NCBI GenBank assembly: GCA_022729835.1
Contig: DZBC01000094.1
Coordinates: forward strand, 1 to 8,457
Source of the DNA: Sulfuricurvum sp.
GTDB lineage: Bacteria; Campylobacterota; Campylobacteria; Campylobacterales; Sulfurimonadaceae
Direction of reading: 5' to 3'
Length of the DNA stretch: 8,457 nucleotides
Part shown: positions 1-6,399 of the stretch, one piece after another
Layout: each line of letters begins with the position of its first letter
Position numbering within the stretch: position 1 is the stretch's first letter
The notes under the pieces: generated by a model
What the model was told of the DNA's origin: nothing
The model's input: only the letters and a program-made list of their open reading frames with translations
Database searches by the model: none
Translations under genes and position numbers: made by a program

Positions 1-1
1 C

Positions 2-406
2 ACTGTTAATAACTTTTTAAATTTAGCTAAGAGTGGATTTTATGACGGCACAAGATTTCATCGTATTATTAAAGATTTTATGATTCAAGGAGGAGATCCT
101 ACCGGCACAGGTCGCGGTGGTCAATCGATCTGGAACAAGCCTTTCAAAGACGAATTCAAGCCCGGTCTGCTTTTTGATCGTTCAGGACTACTCGCCATGG
201 CCAATGCCGGTCCCCACACCAATGGGAGCCAATTTTTCATCACCACCGCACCGACTCCCTGGCTCAACGGTAGACACACCATTTTCGGTGAGGTGATCGA
301 AGGGATGGACGTACTTGGCGCACTCAACACACTACCTACATCAGGCCGCACCAACGGCGATAGACCCATTGAAGCGCCACACATCATCAAAACGGTTGTG
401 CGCTGA
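2..406 (+). CDS. Cyclophilin-type peptidyl-prolyl cis-trans isomerase (5' end missing)
   Basis: Accelerates cis-trans isomerisation of X-Pro bonds during protein folding. The reading frame is open from the window edge, so the start and roughly 30 residues are missing; 134 residues remain before a TGA. Numbering from the first visible residue, the active-site block FHRIIKDFMIQGGD (19-32) supplies the catalytic Arg21 plus Phe26, Met27 and Gln29. The second block, NGSQFFITTAPTPWLNGRH (74-92), supplies Phe79, Trp87, Leu88 and His92, corresponding to human CypA F113, W121, L122 and H126. All expected catalytic positions are therefore intact. The domain ends directly at the stop with no C-terminal extension, as in small single-domain bacterial cyclophilins. 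Because the N-terminus is absent, a signal peptide cannot be judged and cytoplasmic versus periplasmic location is open. It converges on pstS with a 35-base gap. Confidence 0.95.
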   Translation, partial: TVNNFLNLAKSGFYDGTRFHRIIKDFMIQGGDPTGTGRGGQSIWNKPFKDEFKPGLLFDRSGLLAMANAGPHTNGSQFFITTAPTPWLNGRHTIFGEVIEGMDVLGALNTLPTSGRTNGDRPIEAPHIIKTVVR

Positions 407-435
407 CAACCCTTGGTGATGCGGAAAAGATTCGT

Positions 436-453
436 CTAAAACTACTCTTTTAG
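436..453. other. Weak AT-rich inverted repeat between convergent ppi and pstS
   Basis: CTAAAA (436-441) and TTTTAG (448-453) form a perfect 6-bp inverted repeat around a 6-base loop that includes the pstS stop codon. The stem is AT-rich and has no clear U-run on either strand, so it is a poor intrinsic terminator. It is the only stem I see in the short gap between the two convergent genes. Confidence 0.2.
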
Positions 454-1449
454 CCCTTTAATATGCTCCTTCCAATACGCCCGCACCATCTCTTTGGTGC
501 GCTGCGGCAAAGGAATGTAGCCAAGGGCCCTAGTGCGTTCATCACCATTTTTGAAGGCGTGATCAAAAAATTCAACGACTTGACGGTTTTTTTCTGTACG
601 TTCTGCGGGCAGCAAAATAAAAGTGGCCGCAACAATGGGGTAAACATTCGCCCCTTTTTGAAGTGCCAGCAACGCATAGAAATGCTCCTCGCTACGCCAA
701 ATTGCCCCATCAGCGGCAGAGCGCACGCTCTCTTCCTCGGCAGCCACCCACTCTCCTGAGGCCGATTGCAACAATGCCGCACTTAAGCCATTGGTCTCTT
801 TGTAAGCGTGTTCGACATAGCCTATAGTATAGGGTGTTTGTTTGACCAAATTGGCTACCCCCTCGTTCCCCTTGCCACCGATGCCTCCGGGCCAATCGAT
901 TGTTTTGCCCACGCCAAAGCGTTCACGCCAAAAATTGGCGCTACCATTAAGAAAGTAGGAGAAATTAAAGGTAGTACCCGATCCATCAGAGCGATGCACC
1001 GTAACGATCTTCTGATCGGGAAGCTCAATATCTGGATTGTCGTGCGCAATCTTTGGATCATTCCAACGGGTGATGGTGCCTGCGAAAATCTCCGCCACAA
1101 CACTGTTTTTGAGCCGCAATGTGCCATCCTTGACACCCTCTAGATGAAACACCACCACAATCGAGCCGATTGCAGAGGGAAACTGCAGCAACTTGTGCTG
1201 TTCAAGCTCATTGGCTTGGAGCGGATGGTCGGTTGCTCCAAAATCGACAATGCGTCCCACCACCTGCTTGACACCTCCACCCGAACCGATGGATTGGTAA
1301 TTGACCCTATTTTTGGTACTTTTTTGATACGAAAAAGCCCAATCGTAGTAAAGCGGTGCAGGAAACGATGCTCCCGCACCGTTAATACGCTGCGCCGCGT
1401 TCACATCCAAAAGAGCCAAAAAAAATAACACTACCGTAATGATCCGCAC
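442..1449 (-). CDS. pstS: Phosphate ABC transporter, periplasmic phosphate-binding protein PstS
   Basis: Captures inorganic phosphate in the periplasm and hands it to the PstCAB membrane complex. The 335-residue product starts with a typical Sec signal (basic MR, hydrophobic core, VNA-AQ near residues 16-20). There is no lipobox cysteine, so the mature protein should be free in the periplasm. It aligns along its length with E. coli PstS as I remember it. GAGASF (24-29), GSGGGVKQ (55-62), VDFGATD (68-74) and HRSDGSGTT (152-160) carry the phosphate ligands, equivalent to S28, S56, D74, R153, S157 and T159. One ligand is Ser where E. coli has Thr10. GGKGNEGVA (191-199) and IGYVEHAY (209-216) are also family blocks. 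The start is GTG with a strong AGGAGG six bases upstream. The gene is divergent from pstCAB rather than first in the same operon. Confidence 0.97.
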   Translation of the reverse strand: MRIITVVLFFLALLDVNAAQRINGAGASFPAPLYYDWAFSYQKSTKNRVNYQSIGSGGGVKQVVGRIVDFGATDHPLQANELEQHKLLQFPSAIGSIVVVFHLEGVKDGTLRLKNSVVAEIFAGTITRWNDPKIAHDNPDIELPDQKIVTVHRSDGSGTTFNFSYFLNGSANFWRERFGVGKTIDWPGGIGGKGNEGVANLVKQTPYTIGYVEHAYKETNGLSAALLQSASGEWVAAEEESVRSAADGAIWRSEEHFYALLALQKGANVYPIVAATFILLPAERTEKNRQVVEFFDHAFKNGDERTRALGYIPLPQRTKEMVRAYWKEHIKGLKE

Positions 1450-1455
1450 TTATAA

Positions 1456-1461
1456 CCTCCT
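1456..1461 (-). promoter_or_regulatory. Ribosome binding site fixing the GTG start of pstS
   Basis: On the - strand AGGAGG lies six bases before GTG at 1449-1447. It is a full-strength Shine-Dalgarno match and supports the GTG as the real start, because the signal peptide begins exactly there. Confidence 0.85.
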
Positions 1462-1471
1462 GTTTTGTCGC

Positions 1472-1477
1472 ATTTTA
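1472..1477 (-). promoter_or_regulatory. Possible -10 element for pstS
   Basis: TAAAAT on the - strand lies about 22 bases before the pstS GTG. It would give a short leader of roughly 16 bases containing the AGGAGG site. No good -35 hexamer is visible upstream, which is common in Campylobacterota promoters. This is a single weak hexamer in AT-rich DNA. Confidence 0.3.
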
Positions 1478-1505
1478 AGCCGAAAATATCACATAAATAT
1501 TACGG

Positions 1506-1523
1506 GTGTAATCAGCACGTAAT
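1506..1523 (+). promoter_or_regulatory. Pho-box-like direct repeat in the divergent pstS/pstC region
   Basis: GTGTAAT (1506-1512), CAGC, ACGTAAT (1517-1523) form two 7-base direct repeats with a 4-base spacer. This 11-base period is the geometry bound by PhoB and other OmpR-family regulators. By hand count, 9 of 14 repeat bases match the E. coli CTGTCAT half-site. Ten bases downstream is TACTGT preceded by TGC (1531-1539), a poor extended -10 but at the expected distance for pstC. The first repeat also overlaps a small inverted repeat ATTAC-GGGT-GTAAT (1499-1512). The position between pstS and pstC fits phosphate control, but no regulator gene is in the window and a lineage-specific box may differ. 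Confidence 0.35.
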
Positions 1524-1578
1524 GGCATATTGCTACTGTTTTGTTCAGATTTATCCAAAAAACAAGGCCCACAAACGT

Positions 1579-2454
1579 ATGAAGCACATTAAATCTTCTG
1601 TACTTTTAGATGCCTTTTTCGCCAAGCTAAGTCACGGTGGTGCGCTGATCGTACTTATCTTGGTCATCAGTATTTTTGCTGTTTTACTCGGTTATTCACT
1701 CGAAGCACTCAGCCAGTTGGGGCTGGAGTTTTTTACTGAAGAGAAGTGGGCGCCCAACCTTGAGAAGTTCGGTGCGCGTAGCGCCATTATCGGCTCTTTG
1801 ATCTCCACTTTTTTGGCGATGGCGCTGTGTATTCCCATTGCCATCGGTATTGCGATTTTTCTGACCGAAATCGCCCCAAATTCGCTTAAAACCCCCATCG
1901 GTACCTCTATTGAACTACTCGCCGCCATCCCTTCGGTGATTTATGGCATGTGGGGACTCTTTTATTTTGTACCCCTAATGCGAGACCTCTTTGGCGGTTT
2001 GGGGATTGGGATGCTGAGTGCTTCGGTGGTCTTATCGGTTATGATTTTGCCCTTTATGGCAGCCGTAACCCGCGATGCGATGAACACTACCCCTGATATT
2101 CTCAAAGAGTCGGCCTACGCGCTCGGAGCGACCAAGTGGGATGTGATCCAAGCGGTGGTGATCCCGTATGCCAAAGCCGGCATCATCGGATCGATGATTC
2201 TAGCGCTGGGGCGCGCGGTGGGAGAGACGATGGCCGTTACCTTTGTGATGGGAAACGTACACCGCATCTCTTGGGATATTACCGCGCCTGCTACCTCCAT
2301 CCCCGTGACACTGGCCAATGAGTTTACCGAAGCTGATTCGTCGCTCTACTTTTCGGCGCTCTTTTCGCTGGCACTGGTGCTGATGCTGATTAGTTTTAGC
2401 ATCATCGCCATTGCCAAATTCTACTTTCTCAAAAAAGTGAGGCGAGGTCTATGA
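1579..2454 (+). CDS. pstC: Phosphate ABC transporter permease PstC
   Basis: Inner-membrane permease subunit that pairs with PstA to form the phosphate channel; PstB docks on its cytoplasmic EAA loop. The start chosen is ATG 1579, giving 291 residues beginning MKHIKSSVLL. The frame stays open back to a TTG at 1465, but that stretch lacks a ribosome site, has no PstC-like sequence and would cover the divergent promoter region. A weak AAGG lies 11 bases before 1579. Hydrophobic segments fall near residues 20-40, 68-96, 110-133, 141-163, 201-226 and 258-284, giving six membrane helices. The EAA-type loop reads ESAYALGATKWDVI (167-180), followed by the family block ALGRAVGETMAVTFVMGN and the periplasmic LANEFTEA. 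It overlaps pstA by ATGA, so translation is probably coupled. Confidence 0.96.
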   Translation: MKHIKSSVLLDAFFAKLSHGGALIVLILVISIFAVLLGYSLEALSQLGLEFFTEEKWAPNLEKFGARSAIIGSLISTFLAMALCIPIAIGIAIFLTEIAPNSLKTPIGTSIELLAAIPSVIYGMWGLFYFVPLMRDLFGGLGIGMLSASVVLSVMILPFMAAVTRDAMNTTPDILKESAYALGATKWDVIQAVVIPYAKAGIIGSMILALGRAVGETMAVTFVMGNVHRISWDITAPATSIPVTLANEFTEADSSLYFSALFSLALVLMLISFSIIAIAKFYFLKKVRRGL

Positions 2455-3293
2455 ACGCCATCGACAAGCGCCGCCTCGTCAGTCGAGTTGTCCTCATCCT
2501 CTCAAGTATTTCAGCGCTGATCGGGCTGCTTTTTCTCTTTTGGATCTTGGGGGTTTTGATCCTCAACGGCATCGAATCGATTCGCTGGGATCTTTTTGTG
2601 TATGAGGGAGCACCGCCTGGGATGCTTGAGAGCGGACTTAAACATGCCCTCATCGGGCAACTTATTTTGGTTGGGTGCGCAACACTGATCGGGGTGCCCA
2701 TTGGGATTTTAGGCGGAACCTATCTCAGCGAATACGCCGGAAATTCACGCTTTGGCAACTTCGTACGCGACATCTCCGACATTATGATGAGCGCTCCTAG
2801 TATTGTTATTGGTGCCTTTGTCTACGCTGTTGTGGTCCTTCCGATGGGGCATTTTAGTGGGATTGCTGGAGTGGTGGCGCTGAGCATTATCATGATTCCC
2901 ATCATCTTGCGTACCACCGACGATATGCTTCAACTCGTCTCTCCCACCTTGCGCGAAGCGGCCTATGCACTGGGAGCACCCAAATACCGCGTCATACTCT
3001 CGGTGGTCTATCGTGGCGCCAAAGCGGGGGTGTTGACGGGGATCATCTTGGGTGTTGCGCGCGTCGCCGGAGAGACGGCTCCGCTACTCTTTACCTCTTT
3101 TAACGACAACTTCTACTCCACCGATCTTATGGAGCCGATGGCTTCTTTAACGGTCACGATATACAACTATGCCACTAGCCCTTATGCCGACTGGCAGAGC
3201 ATCGGTTGGGCTGCCGCTTTTATGCTCTCTATGTTTATTTTGGCGCTCAACATCATCGGACGGCTTATCATTCTCAAACGCAAAGGAGCCTAA
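2451..3293 (+). CDS. pstA: Phosphate ABC transporter permease PstA
   Basis: Second inner-membrane permease of the Pst importer, partner of PstC. It has 280 residues with hydrophobic segments near 12-38, 66-90, 110-131, 136-153, 193-216 and 247-275. The EAA loop is REAAYALGAPKYRVI (168-182). The family block ARVAGETAPLLFTSFN (203-218) is nearly the same as the E. coli PstA sequence I remember, as is the STDLMEPM region just after it. The ATG sits inside the pstC stop (ATGA overlap), with GAGG eight bases upstream at 2439-2442. The protein ends in the basic tail LKRKGA, expected on the cytoplasmic side. pstB starts at the base after its TAA. Confidence 0.96.
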   Translation: MNAIDKRRLVSRVVLILSSISALIGLLFLFWILGVLILNGIESIRWDLFVYEGAPPGMLESGLKHALIGQLILVGCATLIGVPIGILGGTYLSEYAGNSRFGNFVRDISDIMMSAPSIVIGAFVYAVVVLPMGHFSGIAGVVALSIIMIPIILRTTDDMLQLVSPTLREAAYALGAPKYRVILSVVYRGAKAGVLTGIILGVARVAGETAPLLFTSFNDNFYSTDLMEPMASLTVTIYNYATSPYADWQSIGWAAAFMLSMFILALNIIGRLIILKRKGA

Positions 3294-4079
3294 ATGGCCA
3301 CCATCGCCACCATCGAACACGAAAAAGCCTTACATGTAAAGGACTTCAGCTTCACCTACGCCAAGACCGCACAACCTAGTTTGGTTGAGGTCTCTATGCC
3401 CATTGCCAAAACCTGCATTACCGCCCTCATAGGTCCATCGGGATGCGGCAAAACAACGCTACTGCGCACATTCAACCGTATGCACGATCTCTATGCAGGC
3501 AACCGCTACGAAGGGGAGATAGAATTTGAAGGGCGTAATATTCTAGGCCCTAAAGAAGATCTGATCCGACTGCGCACCCGTATCGGAATGATTTTTCAAA
3601 AACCGACCGCCTTTCCGATGAGCATCTACGACAACATCGCTTATGGGCTGCGGCTGCAAGGCATCAAAGCCAAAAGCGAACTAGACGATCGCGTCGAAAA
3701 GGCGCTGAACGACGCTGCCATCTGGCCAGAGGTGCATCAGCGCCTCAAAAAGGAGGCATCAAGTCTCTCAGGCGGTCAGCAACAGCGTCTGTGCATCGCC
3801 CGCGCCATTGCCGTAGAACCCGAAATTCTACTTTTTGATGAGCCCACCTCGGCGCTCGATCCTATCTCCACACAGGCAATTGAACAACTTATTATGCAAC
3901 TCAAAGAGCGCATCAGTATTGTCATCGTCACCCACAACATGCAGCAAGCCGCCCGCATCAGCGACTATACCGGGTTTATGTACCTCGGCAAGCTTATTGA
4001 ATTGGGCAAAACCGACACACTTTTTGTTACGCCGCAAGAGGCGCTGACCGAAGAGTACATTATGGGCAAATTCGGTTGA
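3294..4079 (+). CDS. pstB: Phosphate ABC transporter ATP-binding protein PstB
   Basis: Cytoplasmic ATPase that drives phosphate import through PstCA. Its 261 residues match the usual PstB length. All ABC motifs are present: Walker A GPSGCGKTT (47-55), Q-loop FQKPTAFPMS (101-110, Q102), signature LSGGQ (158-162), Walker B ILLFDE (178-183) with catalytic Glu183, D-loop SALD (186-189) and switch His214 in VTHN. The FNRMHDL block after Walker A and the QKP(T/N)-FPMSIYDNIAYG stretch are distinctive of PstB among ABC proteins. AAGGAG (3283-3288) lies five bases before the ATG, inside the end of pstA. No phoU follows: the next gene is folP on the other strand, two bases past the stop. Confidence 0.98.
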   Translation: MATIATIEHEKALHVKDFSFTYAKTAQPSLVEVSMPIAKTCITALIGPSGCGKTTLLRTFNRMHDLYAGNRYEGEIEFEGRNILGPKEDLIRLRTRIGMIFQKPTAFPMSIYDNIAYGLRLQGIKAKSELDDRVEKALNDAAIWPEVHQRLKKEASSLSGGQQQRLCIARAIAVEPEILLFDEPTSALDPISTQAIEQLIMQLKERISIVIVTHNMQQAARISDYTGFMYLGKLIELGKTDTLFVTPQEALTEEYIMGKFG

Positions 4080-4081
4080 TT

Positions 4082-5221
4082 TTAGCCCCGAAGTGCTTGA
4101 TGCACTTTGATCGCCTGCACGTGTTCACGCACGTCGTGCACGCGTAAGATCTCCGCACCATGTTCCAGCGCTTTCAAATGAACCGCCAGCGTACCGCCTA
4201 AACGCTCTTCGACTGGGCTAGGGTCGATCGCATCAATCATAGATTTACGGCTAGCACCGATGAGCAGCGGATATCCAAGGGCCAAAAAGTGCTCCAACTG
4301 GGCAATAAGTGCGATGTTATCCTCCAGCCTCTTGCCAAAGCCGATTCCCACATCCAGCACCAGATCCTCAATTCCAAAACTTCGAGCCTTGGCGATACGC
4401 TCTAAAAAAAAGTCATTGACTTCACTGACTACGGCTTCATAATGCGGCGCCTGCTGCATCTGCTTGGGGCGGCCTTGCATGTGCATAATGACCGCCGTTG
4501 CCTTATAGTCACTACACAGTGCGCAGATGCGCTCCTCTTCCAAACCTGTAATGTCGTTGACGATGCTAAACCCGTGATCGAGGGCAAAAGCGATGACACT
4601 AGGGCGGTAGCTGTCGATACTCAGGCGCACCCGCTCAAACAGACGCTGAGCATACCACTGCTCAATGACCGGACGTACCCGCTCTAGCTCCTCGGCTTCA
4701 TCTACCGCTTCGCTTCCAGGGCGCGTGGAGACGCCGCCCAGGTCAAGAATTTTAGCCCCCTCTTCGATCATGCGCTCTGCTTTGATCAGGGCTGCTTCAG
4801 CTTTAAAGCGGCTTTGTGCGTAAAAGCTATCATCTGTAGCGTTGATAATTCCCATAACCTGAGGCGCACCCGGCGTATGTGCGCGTAAAAAACCCTCCAA
4901 GTGCACACAAAGGGCTTTAAGGCCAAAAGGTTGTGCACGCTCTTTGCGCGCGAGGGTTTGGAGCTGTTTGGTGTTGGCGATCAGTATCGCATCAACATAA
5001 GGGCTTTGCGCCGTGACCGTCCCTTTAGGAACCGCCAAATCGGCACCGATGGAGAGAGCATCTTGTTTTAAGATGTTTGCCGCCCCTACATGTAAGTGTC
5101 GAATCCGCAAAAAATGCAGCCGCATTTTGGATGCGAGAATCGTCACGCCCCCGCTATCGACGCCCAATGCCCTCAAATGAGCTCTAGCATCAAGCGTACC
5201 TGAGAGACGCTCAACGTGCAT
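4082..5221 (-). CDS. folP: Dihydropteroate synthase with N-terminal extension
   Basis: Joins p-aminobenzoate to dihydropterin pyrophosphate in folate synthesis; the sulfonamide target. At 379 residues it is about 100 longer than the common enzyme. The catalytic TIM barrel begins near residue 121: VMGIINATDDSF (122-133), LDLGGVSTRPGS (159-170), SIDSYRPSV (201-209), VNDITG (221-226), MHMQGRPKQMQ (246-256), DVGIGFGK (290-297), GASRKSM (322-328) and RVHDV (360-364). These cover pterin- and pABA-site loops, including Lys297's GFGK motif and Arg360. Variants from the usual pattern are Val for Glu in GGESTRPG and DVG for DPG. Residues 1-120 belong to no domain I can name; SIGADLAVPKG looks like the extension of Helicobacter FolP. 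The ATG overlaps the end of holB by 11 bases, and only a weak AAGG lies upstream. Confidence 0.95.
   Translation of the reverse strand: MHVERLSGTLDARAHLRALGVDSGGVTILASKMRLHFLRIRHLHVGAANILKQDALSIGADLAVPKGTVTAQSPYVDAILIANTKQLQTLARKERAQPFGLKALCVHLEGFLRAHTPGAPQVMGIINATDDSFYAQSRFKAEAALIKAERMIEEGAKILDLGGVSTRPGSEAVDEAEELERVRPVIEQWYAQRLFERVRLSIDSYRPSVIAFALDHGFSIVNDITGLEEERICALCSDYKATAVIMHMQGRPKQMQQAPHYEAVVSEVNDFFLERIAKARSFGIEDLVLDVGIGFGKRLEDNIALIAQLEHFLALGYPLLIGASRKSMIDAIDPSPVEERLGGTLAVHLKALEHGAEILRVHDVREHVQAIKVHQALRG
4091..4107. other. Short inverted repeat at the pstB/folP convergence
   Basis: AAGTGC (4091-4096), loop TTGAT, GCACTT (4102-4107) make a perfect 6-bp stem 12 bases past the pstB stop and inside the last codons of folP. 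No U-run follows on either strand, so it is not a standard intrinsic terminator. It is recorded because nothing else near this junction could end the two converging transcripts. Confidence 0.2.
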
Positions 5222-5852
5222 GGTGGCGCACTGCCTTTGTTGTCGGCTTCAAAAAAGTGCTTAGCAACATCACCAGCAACGTCTGGGCCTTGACATTGAG
5301 GCGTACCAAACGATACGACAACTCAAAGGCTTCGAGCTGGCCGCGTTCTAGTACCATCGACTCGACGTAAACCGCCTGACGATAAAGCTGCTCGAGCAGA
5401 TACTGAAGCTCATGTTTGCCCAAGCGCTCATTGGCTTTGACAAAGTCAAACAGATCAGACAGTTCAAGGCGCGAGAGCGAGAGAGAAAGAGGTTCATACT
5501 GAAGCGGTTGTGTCAATTTTTTGATACTCAAGCGCGACCTCACAGTCGGTAAAAGTGCCAATTTTTGAGGCGCAATCAGAATAAAGACAATATGGCGTGG
5601 GGGTTCTTCAAGCATTTTGAGTAAAGCATTTTGCGAGACGCTATTGAAGCTTTTAGCACCCAACACAAGAAATTTCTCTTGCTCTTCGCTGATGTAAGCC
5701 TCCGCAACCACCGCCCTGGCATCCTCAATCAGAAAATCATCACGCAAATAGGTGATCACCCGATGACCCGCTGCGGCAGCGGTGATCTGCGCCGCATAGC
5801 TTTCTATGGCGTCGGTGATACAGATATGGCTGCGGGGAAGTTCACTGTTCAA
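5211..5852 (-). CDS. holB: DNA polymerase III clamp-loader subunit delta' (short form)
   Basis: Part of the clamp loader that places the sliding clamp on primed DNA. The clearest block is QNALLKMLEEPPRHIVFIL (74-92) followed by LLPTVRSRL (100-108), the sensor-1 and Ser-Arg-finger region of the delta'/DnaX family; the usual SRC cysteine is Leu here. There is no Walker A, as expected for delta', and the first 60 residues are degenerate. At 213 residues it is much shorter than E. coli delta' (334), in line with the short Helicobacter protein as I recall it. The start is uncertain. TTG at 5852 has GGAGAG seven bases upstream and gives the product MNSELP; an in-frame TTG at 5867 would add five residues but has no ribosome site. 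Either start overlaps the hobA stop (11 or 26 bases). The gene overlaps folP by 11 bases. Confidence 0.88.
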   Translation of the reverse strand: MNSELPRSHICITDAIESYAAQITAAAAGHRVITYLRDDFLIEDARAVVAEAYISEEQEKFLVLGAKSFNSVSQNALLKMLEEPPRHIVFILIAPQKLALLPTVRSRLSIKKLTQPLQYEPLSLSLSRLELSDLFDFVKANERLGKHELQYLLEQLYRQAVYVESMVLERGQLEAFELSYRLVRLNVKAQTLLVMLLSTFLKPTTKAVRHHAR

Positions 5853-6390
5853 AGTCACTCTCTCCAAACAGCAAAGCGCTCAGCGACTTATCAAACAACC
5901 GAAAAAGCTGCAGTAACTTGATATCAATCAGCTCATCATACGAGCGCAAAGGCATGGCATTTTGAAAATCCTCATCCATGATCCAGAGATAGCTATGGCC
6001 GCTGCGCTTGGCGATTTCGGCGCGGCTGTTTGCACTGCGTCCAATATACCAAAAAAAATAGTTGCCCCCAAAAGAGAGATCAAGCATATCATCAAGCATA
6101 TCGATCATCTCAGCGCTGTTCACATCTCGAAATTGCGGATACATGCTATCAAGTCCCACCACGGGAATCAACGGACGGTTTAAAGAGGGCTTGTTGAGCG
6201 ACGAGATAATATAGCGCTCGAACCAGTGGCGTTCATCATCGGTCACCAGTACAATGCTCTTACCCTCGAGAATCTGCGCTATAGCATTTTGTGTGGCAGC
6301 GAGCCACTCAAAACGCAACTCTTCCATCCAACTAAAAGCGGCCCCATCGGCGCGAATGGCTTCGAGCGTCCAGTTCTCGAACCGTTTCAT
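5842..6390 (-). CDS. hobA: HobA family DnaA-binding replication initiation regulator
   Basis: HobA binds the N-terminal domain of DnaA and promotes its assembly on oriC; it is the Campylobacterota counterpart of DiaA. The 182-residue product resembles H. pylori HobA as I remember it: MKRFENW at the start, VTDDERHWFERYIISSLN (49-66) against SADSSRHWFLNYILSNLN, FFWYIG (112-117) against MFWHVG, and the closing IDIKLLQLFRLFDKSLSALL. It keeps the family length and the SIS-like alternating alpha/beta pattern. ATG 6390 is chosen over a TTG one codon earlier because the Helicobacter protein starts at the same MK. The gap to the lysC stop is 9 bases with no strong ribosome site, so coupling is likely. 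Residues 97-104 are an exact repeat (DMLD twice) from a 12-base tandem duplication. Confidence 0.93.
   Translation of the reverse strand: MKRFENWTLEAIRADGAAFSWMEELRFEWLAATQNAIAQILEGKSIVLVTDDERHWFERYIISSLNKPSLNRPLIPVVGLDSMYPQFRDVNSAEMIDMLDDMLDLSFGGNYFFWYIGRSANSRAEIAKRSGHSYLWIMDEDFQNAMPLRSYDELIDIKLLQLFRLFDKSLSALLFGESDFEQ
5860..5865 (-). promoter_or_regulatory. Ribosome binding site favouring the inner TTG start of holB
   Basis: GGAGAG on the - strand, inside the last codons of hobA, is seven bases before TTG 5852-5850. The alternative GTG at 5858 would overlap it and the outer TTG at 5867 lies upstream of it, so this site decides for 5852. Confidence 0.55.
6079..6102. repeat. Exact 12-bp tandem duplication inside hobA
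   Basis: ATCAAGCATATC occurs twice head to tail (6079-6090 and 6091-6102). On the coding strand each copy is GATATGCTTGAT, in frame, encoding Asp-Met-Leu-Asp. The pair gives DMLDDMLD at HobA residues 97-104. Confidence 0.95.
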
Positions 6391-6399
6391 CAAAGCAAC

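Noticed and set aside
808..1143. 111-codon open frame antisense to pstS
   Set aside because: It lies wholly within the strongly supported pstS gene, matches no family I know and has no ribosome site or operon context. It is a shadow frame.
1465..1578. Upstream extension of pstC from TTG 1465 (38 more residues)
   Set aside because: It has no ribosome site, its sequence is unlike PstC N-termini, and it would overlap the divergent promoter region and lie 15 bases from the pstS start. ATG 1579 gives the normal length.
4116..4140. TGCACG/CGTGCA inverted repeat as a terminator for pstB
   Set aside because: The 13-base loop, lack of a U-run and position inside folP codons argue against it. It is more likely a chance pairing in coding sequence.
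4442..4687. 81-codon + strand open frame inside folP
   Set aside because: Antisense to the conserved barrel motifs of FolP, with no family resemblance and no start signal.
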